The notes beneath the pieces are model-generated. The model was not told the DNA's origin and did not search any database. It worked only from the letters and a program-made list of their open reading frames with translations. From Paludibacteraceae bacterium (GTDB lineage: Bacteria > Bacteroidota > Bacteroidia > Bacteroidales > Paludibacteraceae), in NCBI GenBank assembly GCA_016297215.1, contig JAEDGZ010000007.1:1-64000 (forward strand): a DNA stretch of 64,000 bases, given 5' to 3'. The translations under genes and the position numbers were made by a program. Of this stretch, positions 1-8,728 are shown in pieces (the first letter of the stretch is position 1; the number at the start of each line of letters is the position of its first letter).

Positions 1-281
1 CAAATTTTTTGGAAGAAATTTTGAATTATCTTCGTAACTCGCTGATTTTCAGTACCCAATTTTTTGGGTGGTCAGAGGCGGTTTTTTCAGTATATCCTGT
101 ATAGCAGGCGAGGACGCCTGCGCACACCGGACACAGAAATAACGACGATTCTTTAATTTCAACAAAAATTGCCAAAAATTATTCAAATATTTTTTCTTTA
201 ACATATTTAATCATTAATTCATTACCAAAAACCTAATTAGGCTTTGACTGCTGAAAGTATTTGCTTATATCGAACTCACGT
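1..281. repeat. Right part of an AT-rich fold-back/MITE-like element (partial)
   Basis: The stretch ends at 264-279 with CTTATATCGAACTCAC, the same terminal sequence that bounds the elements at 5678-5980 and 26571-26777. Positions 190-281 align closely with the right half of the 26571-26777 element, sharing the run around TCATTACCAAAAA and the later CTTTGACTGCTGAA. No left terminus is visible, so it is either lost or outside the window. A GC-rich hairpin of another repeat family (104-121) lies inside. No gene is seen here. Confidence 0.5.
104..121. repeat. GC-rich palindromic repeat, family R1
   Basis: Core GCAGGCGAGGACGCCTGC, a 7-bp stem (GCAGGCG/CGCCTGC) followed by GCACACCGGACA. Six further copies occur in the window, one of them inside a coding region. 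Confidence 0.8.
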
Positions 282-605
282 TTCTTACTCCCCCACTCCA
301 TTAAACAGAAAAGGGCATGTGTAAATATATGTAGGTGAATGTGATTTATAGAGGATAGAATGCGTGTTTTGGACAATTTTGATTATCGTAGCAGAGACAG
401 AAGGCGGGTTCGATATAGACCTTATATGAACCTTACTTAACCCTTACTTAACCCTTACTCAAATCCTATAAAATTGCCATCAAAATGCGTTGTCGTTTCT
501 ATTAAAAAGGGAGGGTAATTATTAGAAAAATGGACAATTCTGATAGATGACCAGCGCAGCGAAAAGGAGAGAGTGAGTAGTCGCCCCAAAAAAAGCGCGA
601 TAAAA
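282..605. other. Intergenic region with an 11-bp tandem array
   Basis: About 320 bases without a convincing gene. Positions 429-462 hold roughly three copies of an 11-bp unit (CCCTTACTTAA). The rest is AT-rich with no recognisable RNA or ORF, and leads into the promoter of the LRR gene. Confidence 0.5.
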
Positions 606-637
606 TTTGCATATCTGCTAAAAATACCTTATCTTTG
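606..637 (+). promoter_or_regulatory. Bacteroidota-type promoter of the LRR protein gene
   Basis: TTTG at 606-609, a 20-bp spacer, then TATCTTTG at 630-637. This matches the known Bacteroidota sigma-ABfr consensus (TTTG / TAnnTTTG). It lies 26 bp upstream of the start codon at 664. Confidence 0.85.
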
Positions 638-663
638 CAAACGAATTTGAAAAGACAAAGTAT

Positions 664-1629
664 ATGAAAAAGTGGCTATTTATATTGTTTATAGTGGTGT
701 CGGGAGCAGGTGCTGTGGCCGGTAGAAATGTAACAGAGATTAATGGTATGTACTTCCTGCTCGACCAGCAGACGCAGACAGCGGCTGTTACCTGCCGCCC
801 TTACTACAACGGGACGTATGAGGATGAGGAAGAAGGTTGGATACACTTTCAGCCGGAGGATTTGTATATAGGGCACTTGGTGATTCCCGATACGGTGGAG
901 TATGGGGCGGTGCGCTATGCGGTTACGCGCATTGGCGATGCGGCGTTTGCGGGATGTAAGTGGCTGATAAGCCTACATCTGCCTGCGGGGATACGTTCGA
1001 TAGGAGTCAGCGCGTTCTCACTTTGCTATGCCATGAAGGAGATCAGCGTGGCGGAAGAGAACGAGACATACATGGTGTATGACGGTGTGCTCTACGAGCG
1101 TAGCCCTCTGCGCGTGCGCTACTGCCCATATGCTCTGAGCGGGGAGATTTGTATCAAGGAAGGTATGACGGAGATAGAAAGCAGCAAGTTTCAGTATTGC
1201 AAATCGTTGGTCGGCGTGATACTGCCGGATGGGATAGAGGTGATTCACGACGGAGCATTCGACCACTGTACGTCATTAGAGTCGGTTTACCTGCCGGCGA
1301 GCCTGAAGACGATAGAACGGCGGGCATTCAGCAGCACGGGGTTGACCTCGATTATGCTTCCTCCGCAACTGAGCCTTATTGGCATTGAGGCGTTCTTGGA
1401 CTGCACCCAACTATGTACTATATATAATAGCAGTCCGCTGAAACTCACAATCGGCAGCAAAAATAACGGATATGTAGCCTATTATGCCCAAAGCGTGATT
1501 GACGTAACTACCGGCGCAGGGGAGGTTATGCTGCCTCGTGAGGGGTGGCAGAAACGGTTGATAGACGGGGAGATGCGGATAGTAAGCCCCGCGGGGGTGT
1601 TTCGCATAGACGGGCAAAAAATAGAATAA
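664..1629 (+). CDS. BspA-type leucine-rich-repeat secreted protein
   Basis: A 321-residue protein starting with a clear Sec signal peptide (residues 1-20: KK, then a hydrophobic stretch ending AVAG). Residues about 85-270 are LRR_5 (BspA/TpLRR) repeats of the form 'hxxIGxxAFxxCxxLxxhxLPxxhxxI', as found in surface adhesins of Bacteroidales and oral spirochaetes. The C-terminus (GEMRIVSPAGVFRIDGQKIE) resembles only the first half of a T9SS type A sorting domain and stops right after the 'DGQK' turn. A good promoter lies 26 bp upstream. dnaE follows after 22 bp and may be read through. Role: probably cell-surface binding; the ligand cannot be inferred. Confidence 0.8.
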   Translation: MKKWLFILFIVVSGAGAVAGRNVTEINGMYFLLDQQTQTAAVTCRPYYNGTYEDEEEGWIHFQPEDLYIGHLVIPDTVEYGAVRYAVTRIGDAAFAGCKWLISLHLPAGIRSIGVSAFSLCYAMKEISVAEENETYMVYDGVLYERSPLRVRYCPYALSGEICIKEGMTEIESSKFQYCKSLVGVILPDGIEVIHDGAFDHCTSLESVYLPASLKTIERRAFSSTGLTSIMLPPQLSLIGIEAFLDCTQLCTIYNSSPLKLTIGSKNNGYVAYYAQSVIDVTTGAGEVMLPREGWQKRLIDGEMRIVSPAGVFRIDGQKIE

Positions 1630-1651
1630 CGAATTAGGAAAGAGATAGATT

Positions 1652-4600
1652 ATGAACTTTACGCATTTGCATGTACACTCGCACTATTCGATGCTGGACG
1701 GTATGTCGAAAGTGCCGGAAATAGTAGAGAAATGCCTCCGCTGCGGGATGAACGCCGTGGCGCTGACCGACCACGGGAACATGTACGGCATCAAGGAGTT
1801 GCTGGACTATTGCAAGAAAGTGAACGGCAGGCTGAAAGAGGCGGCGGGCGATGGCGCGTTCGTGCCCTTCAAGCCGATAGCGGGCTGCGAGTGTTACTGC
1901 GCGCGGCGCGGGCGACACTCCATGACCGATGAGAAAGCCATGAACGGCGAGGGACGCGAGTATATCATCGACCGCTCCGGCTGGCACCTCATCCTGCTGG
2001 CGAAGAACAAAGTGGGCTACCACAACCTCTGCCACATCGTGAGCGAGAGTTTCATGGACGATGCCTACAACTACACCGCGCGTATTGACCGCGAGTTGCT
2101 GGAGAAATACCACGAGGGGTTGATATGCTCGTCGGCATGCCTCGGCGGGGAGTTGCCGCAGAAAATCATGGCAGGCGACATGGCAGGCGCGGAGGAGACC
2201 ATCGAGTGGTTCAAGGGCGTGTTCGGCGAGGACTATTACATTGAGATTCAGCGTCATCAGACCGACAAGCCGCGAGCCGACCAAGTGGTGTATCAGCGGC
2301 AGAAAGAGGTGAACCCCATCCTGATAGACTTGGCGAAGAAGCACGGTGTGAAGGTGATTGCGACCAACGACGCGCACTTCGTGAACGAAGAGAACGGCGA
2401 GGCGCACGACCGTCTGATTTGTCTGAGCACGAACCACTACGTGGACGAAGAAGACCGCATGCACTACACCAAGCAGGAGTGGGTGAAGACGCCCGAGGAG
2501 ATGGAAGCCATCTTCGGCGACATCCCCGAGGCGCTGACGAACACGCAGGAGATAGTGGACAAGGTGGAGATTTACGACATCGACTCAGGTCCTATCATGC
2601 CTAACTTCCCCATCCCCGAGGAGTTCGGCACCGAGGAGAGTTATCGCGAGAAGTTCACCCCCGAGGACCTGTTCAACGAGTTCACGCGCAACGAGCACGG
2701 CGAGGTGGTGTTGAGCCAAGAGGAGGCGGAGAAGAAGGTGAAGAAATTAGGCGGCTACGACAAACTCTACCGAATCAAGTTGGAGGCGGATTACCTTGCC
2801 TACCTTGCCTACAAAGGGGCGCACGAGCGCTACGGCGAGGAGTTGACCGAGGAGCAGAAAGAGCGCATTCTCTTTGAGTTGCATATCATGAAGACGATGG
2901 GTTTCCCCGGGTACTTCCTGATAGTGATGGACTTCATCCGCGCGGCGCGCGAGGAGTTGGGCGTGAGCGTGGGTCCCGGGCGCGGTAGCGCGGCGGGCAG
3001 CGTGGTTGCCTACTGTCTGCACATCACCGACCTTGACCCGCTGAAGTACGACCTGCTGTTCGAGCGTTTCCTCAACCCCGACCGTATCTCGCTGCCGGAT
3101 ATAGACACCGACTTCGACGATGTGGGGCGTCCGAAGGTCATCGACTGGGTGACGGAGCGCTACGGCAAGACGCATGTGGCGCATATCGTAACCTACGGCA
3201 AGATGGCGACCAAGAGCGCGATAGCCGACGTGGGGCGCGTGCAGCGACTGCCGTTGGCGAAGGTGGCAGAACTGAAATCGTATATCCCCGACCGCAATTT
3301 TCCCGACAACATCAAGGACGAGAAAGGCAAGAGCCCAAAAGTGAACTTGAAGAACTGCTACAAGTACGTGGACGAGTTGAAGCACGAGTTCGAGATGGGC
3401 GAGCCGAATGTGCGGGAGGTGCTGGAGTACGCCAAGCAGTTGGAGGACACCAATCGGCAGGTAGGTATCCACGCCTGCGGCATCATCATCGGCGCGGACG
3501 ACCTGACGAAGTTCGCACCCCTCTCGAGCGTGTATGACCCGAAGTTGAAGAAGCGCGTGCTCGTAACCCAATACGACGGGCACGTGGTGGAGAGCGTGGG
3601 GCTTATCAAGATGGACTTCCTCGGGCTTATCACGCTGAATATCATCAAGGAATGTATCAAGAATGTCAAGAAGCGCACGGGCGAGGTGGTGGACATTGAC
3701 CATATCCCCATCGACGACGCGCTGACCTACAAACTCTTCCAAGAAGGGCAGACGACGGGCGTCTTCCAGTTTGAGTCGGCAGGCATGCGCAAGTACATGA
3801 AGGAGTTGCAGCCGACGGTCATAGGCGACATCATCGCGATGAACGCGCTCTACCGCCCGGGACCGATGGACTACATCCCGCAGTTCATCCGCCGCAAGCA
3901 GGGCTTGGAGCCCGTTACCTACGACATCCCCGTGATGGAGAAATACCTGAAAGACACCTACGGCGTTACGGTCTATCAGGAACAGGTCATGCTCCTCTCG
4001 CGTCTGCTGGCGAACTTCACCCGCGGCGAGAGCGACAAACTGCGTAAGGCGATGGGTAAGAAGCAGATGGCGATACTGCAAGAGTTGAAGGGCAAGTTCA
4101 TGGCAGGCGGCAAAGCCAACGGACACGATGAGAAGGTGTTGGAGAAGATTTGGAGCGACTGGGAGAAGTTCGCCTCGTATGCGTTCAACAAGTCGCACGC
4201 TGCCTGCTACTCGTGGGTAGCCTACCAGACGGCATACCTCAAAGCGCACTACCCCGCGGAGTTCCTCGCCGCCAACCTCACCGTATCGAAAGACAACATC
4301 AAGGAGGTAACGAAGTTCATGGACGAGTGCAAGGAGATGCGCATACAGGTGCTGGAGCCCGATGTGAACGAGTCGGAGATGAACTTCACCGTCAACGACC
4401 AAGGCAACATCCGCTTCGGCTTGGGCGGCATCAAGGGCGTGGGCGAAGGTGCCGTGGAAGCCATCATCTCGGAGCGCGAGAAGAACGGTAAGTTCAAAGA
4501 CATCTTCGACTTCCTCGAGCGTGTGAACCTGCAAGCCTGCAACCGCAAGACGGTGGAGAACCTCGCGCTGGCGGGGGCGTTCGACTGCTTCGACGGGCTC

Positions 4601-5602
4601 TACCGCGAGCAGTTGCTCGGGCTGAACAGCAAGGGCGAGAGCGTGCTGGAGACCCTGATGCGCTACGGCACCCTCTTCCAGCAAGATAAGCAGTTGCAGC
4701 AGAACTCGCTCTTCGGCGACATGGGCGACATGGGCGTGGCGGTGCAGCACCCCGAGATACCGCAGTCTCCGCGCTGGTCGGCTATCGAGCGGCTGAACAT
4801 CGAGAAATCGCTCATTGGCATCTTCCTCTCCGCCCACCCGCTGGATGAGTACGAATACGAGGTGCGCGAGATGTGCGACATCACCGCCGCCGAACTGACC
4901 CTCTTCGACGGCTGGCGCACGCCCGAAGCCCGCGCCGCTGCCGCCAAGAATAGCGAAACCTCTGATAACTCCGAAGATTCCGAGAACTCCGATAACTCCG
5001 ATTTCTCCGATGACTCCGAAGAGAAACCCCGTATCACCCCCGAGGCCTTCCTCGCGAAGTACAAGAACAAAACGCTGCACTTCGGCGGTATCGTAACGAG
5101 CGCAGAGGTGGCGACTTCGAAGAAAGGGAATATCTACGGGCGCTATGTGGTGGAAGACTACACGGGTAGTTACCGGATGACCCTCTTCGGGGAGAACTAC
5201 AAACGACTCTCGCCGATGTTGCAACCCAATGTGTATGTGTATATCACGGGCACCATCGCCCAGCGCGGTGCGGGCATGCGCTGGTTCAAAGAGCAGGCGG
5301 ACGAACAGGCGGAGTTTGAACTGAATATCACCAACGTAGAGTTGCTCAATGAGGTGCAAGACCTCTATGGCAAGGGGCTGACGCTCCGTATCTCGCTGCC
5401 GAACTTGGACAACGAGCTGATAGAGGAACTGAACGACCAATGCAAAGCCCACCCGGGCAAAGGGCAACTCCACATCCAGATAGCCGACCCCATACACAAC
5501 TACCTCATCCACATGACCTCCAAAAGCCGCTACATCCGCATCACCACCGACTTCTACCGCTGGCTCCAGATGCAAGAAAAGATACAAATAGTGAACGAAT
5601 AA
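1652..5602 (+). CDS. dnaE: DNA polymerase III alpha subunit
   Basis: Replicative DNA polymerase of the C family, 1316 residues. The N-terminal PHP domain begins at once (HVHSHYS at residues 7-13). The polymerase core carries the catalytic PDIDTDFDD at about 482-490, the glycine-rich GPGRGSAAGS loop and the NKSHAACYS/YQTAYLKAHYP block. Helix-hairpin-helix sequence follows, and an OB-fold near 1140-1225. Length and order match DnaE rather than PolC, as no 3'-5' exonuclease is inserted. An unusual acidic Ser/Asp linker at about 1100-1126 is encoded by a 9-bp tandem array (4961-5023) between the polymerase core and the OB-fold. The ATG follows the LRR gene by 22 bp. Confidence 0.97.
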   Translation: MNFTHLHVHSHYSMLDGMSKVPEIVEKCLRCGMNAVALTDHGNMYGIKELLDYCKKVNGRLKEAAGDGAFVPFKPIAGCECYCARRGRHSMTDEKAMNGEGREYIIDRSGWHLILLAKNKVGYHNLCHIVSESFMDDAYNYTARIDRELLEKYHEGLICSSACLGGELPQKIMAGDMAGAEETIEWFKGVFGEDYYIEIQRHQTDKPRADQVVYQRQKEVNPILIDLAKKHGVKVIATNDAHFVNEENGEAHDRLICLSTNHYVDEEDRMHYTKQEWVKTPEEMEAIFGDIPEALTNTQEIVDKVEIYDIDSGPIMPNFPIPEEFGTEESYREKFTPEDLFNEFTRNEHGEVVLSQEEAEKKVKKLGGYDKLYRIKLEADYLAYLAYKGAHERYGEELTEEQKERILFELHIMKTMGFPGYFLIVMDFIRAAREELGVSVGPGRGSAAGSVVAYCLHITDLDPLKYDLLFERFLNPDRISLPDIDTDFDDVGRPKVIDWVTERYGKTHVAHIVTYGKMATKSAIADVGRVQRLPLAKVAELKSYIPDRNFPDNIKDEKGKSPKVNLKNCYKYVDELKHEFEMGEPNVREVLEYAKQLEDTNRQVGIHACGIIIGADDLTKFAPLSSVYDPKLKKRVLVTQYDGHVVESVGLIKMDFLGLITLNIIKECIKNVKKRTGEVVDIDHIPIDDALTYKLFQEGQTTGVFQFESAGMRKYMKELQPTVIGDIIAMNALYRPGPMDYIPQFIRRKQGLEPVTYDIPVMEKYLKDTYGVTVYQEQVMLLSRLLANFTRGESDKLRKAMGKKQMAILQELKGKFMAGGKANGHDEKVLEKIWSDWEKFASYAFNKSHAACYSWVAYQTAYLKAHYPAEFLAANLTVSKDNIKEVTKFMDECKEMRIQVLEPDVNESEMNFTVNDQGNIRFGLGGIKGVGEGAVEAIISEREKNGKFKDIFDFLERVNLQACNRKTVENLALAGAFDCFDGLYREQLLGLNSKGESVLETLMRYGTLFQQDKQLQQNSLFGDMGDMGVAVQHPEIPQSPRWSAIERLNIEKSLIGIFLSAHPLDEYEYEVREMCDITAAELTLFDGWRTPEARAAAAKNSETSDNSEDSENSDNSDFSDDSEEKPRITPEAFLAKYKNKTLHFGGIVTSAEVATSKKGNIYGRYVVEDYTGSYRMTLFGENYKRLSPMLQPNVYVYITGTIAQRGAGMRWFKEQADEQAEFELNITNVELLNEVQDLYGKGLTLRISLPNLDNELIEELNDQCKAHPGKGQLHIQIADPIHNYLIHMTSKSRYIRITTDFYRWLQMQEKIQIVNE
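4961..5023 (+). repeat. In-frame 9-bp tandem array inside dnaE
   Basis: Seven 9-bp units of the form TCCGANNNN (TCTGATAAC, TCCGAAGAT, TCCGAGAAC, TCCGATAAC and so on) encode a Ser/Asp/Asn/Glu-rich linker. The same TCCGATTAC-type sequence appears between genes at 50711-50740 (as TCGGAGTAA) and near 53869-53895. Confidence 0.8.
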
Positions 5603-6116
5603 GAAACGATGATGACTTGAAACATATAATTGTGCGGCTTACTCTAACATATAATTATCGTGTAATTATTCATGTAATTAACATGAGTTCGATATAAGAT
5701 TTTTAGTCTTGATTTTCTTTTGATTTCTGAGCGTAGCGAAACAAATAGACAATCGCTCATCCTATTTTAGAAAGGATTTTTAGTAAGATTATGGACTATA
5801 TTTTCTGATGTGTTTCCTTAAAATCACTGCAAAAAATAACGCAAAAATCTTTACTGATAATAGTAGTGAGTGATAATTTTATGCCCTTTCGCTTCGCTCA
5901 GAAATCCATATAAAATCAAATAGAAAATCTTTTGGTAAAATATATCTTATACGTCGTATCTTATTTCGAACTCACGTTAACTATAAATCACAATGAAAAA
6001 ATTAATGAATAATTACACGGCAATTACATGTTAAAAAAGCAAATGATAGTTATATGTTAAGAAGTATAACACGATAGTTATATGTTCAAGTTCCATCGTT
6101 CTGCGAAGCGAGAACT
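5603..6116. other. Intergenic region made of nested AT-rich repeats
   Basis: About 510 bases between dnaE and folC with no gene. Positions 5646-5679 are the left arm, and about 5991-6035 the right arm, of the AT palindrome found intact at 19839-19916. The fold-back element 5678-5980 sits between them. Positions 6040-6085 carry two further copies of the right-arm end (GATAGTTATATGTT). Confidence 0.65.
5678..5980. mobile_element. MITE-like fold-back element, 303 bp
   Basis: Terminal inverted repeats of 23 bp: TTAACATGAGTTCGATATAA(GAT) at 5678-5700 and its complement at 5958-5980, matching at 21 of 23 positions. Internal sequence also folds back: GATTTCTGAGCGTAGCGAAA near 5725 pairs with TTTCGCTTCGCTCAGAAATC near 5886. 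It has no coding capacity. It interrupts the centre of an AT-rich palindrome that is intact elsewhere. No clear target-site duplication is visible. Confidence 0.65.
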
Positions 6117-7811
6117 ATGTCTTACGAACAAACCCTCCAATACCTCTACGCCTCACAGCCGGCGTTTCATATAGTGGGCAGTAGCGCCTACAAGCCCGGG
6201 CTGGAGAACACGCGCCGTCTGATGGCGCACCTCGGCAACCCGCATGAGCGGTTTGCCTCTGTTCATATCGCCGGCACCAACGGCAAAGGCAGCACGTCCC
6301 ACCTCATCGCCGCGAGCCTGCAATGTGCGGGATACCGCGTCGGGCTCTACACCAGTCCGCACCTTGTGGACTACCGCGAGCGTATCCGTATCAACGGCGC
6401 GATGATTCCCAAGGAGGAGGTGGTGCGCTTTGTGGAGGATAACCGCGCGTTCCTCGAGGAGGTCAAACCCTCTTTCTTCGAGACCACGATGGCGCTCGCG
6501 TTCTGGTATTTCGCCCAAGAGCAAGTGGACATCGCCGTGGTGGAATGCGGTTTGGGCGGCAGGCTCGACTCCACGAACATCATCACGCCCATCCTGTCGG
6601 TCATCACGAACATCGGCTTCGACCACACGGAGTTCTTGGGCGACACGCTGGCGAAGATAGCCTACGAGAAGTCGGGTATCATCAAGCCCGGCGTGCCTTG
6701 CGTCATCGGCGAGACCGACCCCGAGACCATGCCCGTCTTCCTCGCCAAAGCCAAGGAATGCGGTATCTTGGGCGAGGGTTTGGAGACCACCGACTGCCGT
6801 ATCTGGTTTGCCGACCAATGCGGCTACCTGCGCCGCAAGCGCCAACGCGACATCCCCGACTGCCAACTCCACGGCATCTACCAAGAGAAGAACATCCAAA
6901 CCGCCTACGTAGCCCTTAGCGCATTGCAACAGACCCTCTCTAACTCCCCCTTAAGAGCACCCCAAAAATCAAAGATTTTTCGGGGACCCCGCAAGGGGGA
7001 GAACCTAACTGGGGACGCCCCGACCGTGTCGCGGGCGGTAATAAACACGGAGCGAAGCGGAGTTCTTAACACGAAGTTCCCAACACGAAGTTCCCAACAC
7101 AAAGTTCTTAACACGAAGTCCATTGCCCTCGCTTTCTCCCAAGTCTGCACGCTGACGGGTCTTCGCGGGCGTTGGGAGACGGTGCGCGAGCACCCGCTCA
7201 CCATCTGCGACACGGGGCACAACGCGCATGGTATCAAGTACGTGGCGGAGCAGTTGGAGCAGATGATGCCGCACTACCGCAATACGCGTATCATCTTCGG
7301 CATGGTGGCGGATAAGGACATCAGCGAGGTGGTGAAACTCCTCCCCGCCAATGCCATCTACTACTTCACCCAACCCAACAACCACCGCGCCTTCCCCGCC
7401 GAGAAACTGAAGAGGATGTTTGAGGATGAAGGATTAAGGACACAGGATAAAAGACAAAATAGTATATCGGATGAAAGATTAAGGATAAAGGATGAAAGAC
7501 TAAATAGTTCTGCAAACGAACTCCCCCGCCCCGCTTGCGGGGAGGGGGCAGGGGGCGGGGCAACCTCCGAGACGCAGGTAACTAATTTATCCCCCTCCCT
7601 TTTCGGGGTCCCCACAAGCAACGCGCAGTGGGGTGGCTTCAGGGAGGGACGGGGTGGGTCTTCTTTCCCCACCATAGACGAAGCCCTCGCCGCCGCCTTC
7701 GCGGAAGCCTCGCCCGACGACCTTATCTTCATCGGCGGCAGCAACTACGTAGTAGGTGCCGCCCTCCAATCTCCCTACCTCACTGCCCCGCTGACCTCAC
7801 CGAAAGAGTAG
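6117..7811 (+). CDS. folC: Folylpolyglutamate/dihydrofolate synthase with two repeat-derived insertions
   Basis: Mur-ligase-family enzyme that adds glutamate to (dihydro)folate using ATP. The P-loop GTNGKGST is at residues 53-60, the YTSPHL block at 78-83 and ECGLGGRLDSTN at 143-154. The C-terminal ligase domain follows (CDTGHNAHG at 364-372, FGMVADKD at 394-401, FIGGSNYVVG at 538-547). At 564 residues it is about 130 longer than usual. The excess is two blocks, residues about 275-335 and 440-516, with the composition and sequence of intergenic repeats; conserved blocks resume in frame after each. The second lies just before the final conserved strand. Either the enzyme tolerates both or it is degrading. 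The first ATG fits the family N-terminus. Confidence 0.92.
   Translation: MSYEQTLQYLYASQPAFHIVGSSAYKPGLENTRRLMAHLGNPHERFASVHIAGTNGKGSTSHLIAASLQCAGYRVGLYTSPHLVDYRERIRINGAMIPKEEVVRFVEDNRAFLEEVKPSFFETTMALAFWYFAQEQVDIAVVECGLGGRLDSTNIITPILSVITNIGFDHTEFLGDTLAKIAYEKSGIIKPGVPCVIGETDPETMPVFLAKAKECGILGEGLETTDCRIWFADQCGYLRRKRQRDIPDCQLHGIYQEKNIQTAYVALSALQQTLSNSPLRAPQKSKIFRGPRKGENLTGDAPTVSRAVINTERSGVLNTKFPTRSSQHKVLNTKSIALAFSQVCTLTGLRGRWETVREHPLTICDTGHNAHGIKYVAEQLEQMMPHYRNTRIIFGMVADKDISEVVKLLPANAIYYFTQPNNHRAFPAEKLKRMFEDEGLRTQDKRQNSISDERLRIKDERLNSSANELPRPACGEGAGGGATSETQVTNLSPSLFGVPTSNAQWGGFREGRGGSSFPTIDEALAAAFAEASPDDLIFIGGSNYVVGAALQSPYLTAPLTSPKE
6944..7001. repeat. Palindromic repeat, family R2, inside folC
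   Basis: Starts CTCCCCCTTAAGAGCACCCC, continues AAAGATTTTTCGGGGACCCC and ends GCAAGGGGGAG. A near-identical copy lies at 49255-49312 at the start of the AraC-type regulator gene. Here it is read in frame as the residues around APQKSKIFRGPRKGE. Confidence 0.85.
7063..7118 (+). repeat. In-frame 14-bp tandem array inside folC
   Basis: Four units: TTCTTAACACGAAG, TTCCCAACACGAAG, TTCCCAACACAAAG, TTCTTAACACGAAG. A 14-bp period is not a multiple of three, so each unit is read in a different frame, yet no stop arises. Similar 'AACACTC/AACTCTC' tandem repeats occur between genes (7848-7885, 53030-53072). Confidence 0.85.
7434..7664 (+). repeat. Second repeat-derived block inside folC
   Basis: Composite of AAGGATTAAGGA / GGATGAAAGA units (also seen between genes at 38208-38237 and 60200-60243), followed by a GC-rich CCCGCCCCGCTTGCGGGGAG hairpin and a TCCCTTTTCGGGGTCCCCAC / GGGAGGGACGGGG segment. 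It encodes residues about 440-516, which have no counterpart in normal FolC. Confidence 0.75.
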
Positions 7812-8464
7812 TCCAAAAAACAACTTAAAAACAGTATGATTATTAAGATTATCTCTCAACACTAAACACTCTACTCTCAACGAGAAATCACCAACGAACT
7901 ACCTAAGAACTACCAAGGAACTACCCACCAACTCCCCACCACCAAAAATATACGATTATTAAGATTTACTAGGGCACGCGGGCATCTCCTCCGCGGTAAA
8001 GTGTCTGGGTACGCAGGTTCTGTCCGGGTACGCCCCAGTTTATCCCGACAAGTCGGGAACCCGTCGGGGCTAAATAATCCTAAAAACCACTATAACAGCT
8101 ATACCAACTATAACCTCTATAACAACTATAATAACTATAGAGCCTATAGCAACTATACCAACTACCATTCCAACAAACACCTTCCCCCACCATAGTAGGA
8201 AGGCGAAACTAAACCAGACAAAGAAAAGAGCAGACAAGGAGCAGACAAAGAGCAGAGAAGAAGCCGAGACCCACCCCCTCTCCGTCAGTAATTCCCCACC
8301 ACGCCTCATCAAACAGAAACAAAGCACCCCCAAAACCTGTTTTTCAACCCAAAATGTCATTTTCTCGTCCTATAATTTGCACATATCGGGAAAAAGCAGT
8401 AATTTTGCCCCGCAGTTGATTAGTTGGGAGTACATATTTTAATAAAAGCGTTATAAGCCGAACT
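7812..8464. other. Intergenic region of tandem and palindromic repeats
   Basis: No credible gene. It holds CTCTCAACACT-type repeats (7848-7885), loose GAACTACC repeats (7898-7945), a TCCCGA-CAAG-TCGGGA hairpin preceded by AGTTTAT (8037-8058; shared in inverted orientation with 13346-13372), and a perfect nine-unit 9-bp array (8090-8170). An ORF spanning the array encodes only Asn/Tyr low complexity. Confidence 0.6.
8090..8170. repeat. 9-bp tandem array, nine units
   Basis: Nine consecutive 9-bp units built on CTATANNAA (CTATAACAG, CTATACCAA, CTATAACCT, CTATAACAA, CTATAATAA and so on). It lies between folC and the zinc-ribbon gene. Confidence 0.85.
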
Positions 8465-8592
8465 TGATTTTCTGAAAACTGGACACTTTTAGAAAATTGC
8501 TCAAGCACAAGCCTATGCGCTCACGCCGCAAGGCGTGGGCTTTTGTGCATACATTTGAGCAATTTAGGTAGTCCAGAACCTCAGAAAATCAG
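8465..8592. repeat. Long imperfect fold-back sequence
   Basis: Nested complementary segments: GATTTTCTGA (8466-8475) with TCAGAAAATC (8581-8590); CTGGAC (8479-8484) with GTCCAG (8571-8576); AAATTGCTCAA (8494-8504) with TTGAGCAATTT (8555-8565); and an apex CACGCC-GCAA-GGCGTG (8522-8536). It could be an element remnant or a structured RNA. No integron attC core motifs were recognised. It lies about 140 bp upstream of the zinc-ribbon gene. Confidence 0.55.
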
Positions 8593-8728
8593 ATGAAGCG
8601 AAACGAAAGTTCACGCTTTTTTTGTATGTATATATCATAAACATTGTGGACAAATGTTTTAGACTAATTACTAATTGCGAGTGCCCATAGCAGCCAAAAG
8701 TTGTGCCCGACACGAAATAGGGTAAACA

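Noticed and set aside
430..462. CRISPR-like array
   Set aside because: An 11-bp period with no spacers; simple tandem repeat. No cas genes in the window.
2747..5587. Open frame of 946 codons on the minus strand across dnaE
   Set aside because: It is the antisense shadow of a codon-biased dnaE. It has no domain, signal or promoter, and dnaE is unmistakable on the other strand.
8001..8195. 64-codon frame rich in Asn and Tyr
   Set aside because: It is produced by the 9-bp CTATANNAA array; there is no promoter or start context and the composition follows the DNA repeat.
8465..8592. Possible integron attC site
   Set aside because: The fold-back shape is suggestive, but the GTTRRRY / RYYYAAC core pair was not recognised and no integrase is nearby.
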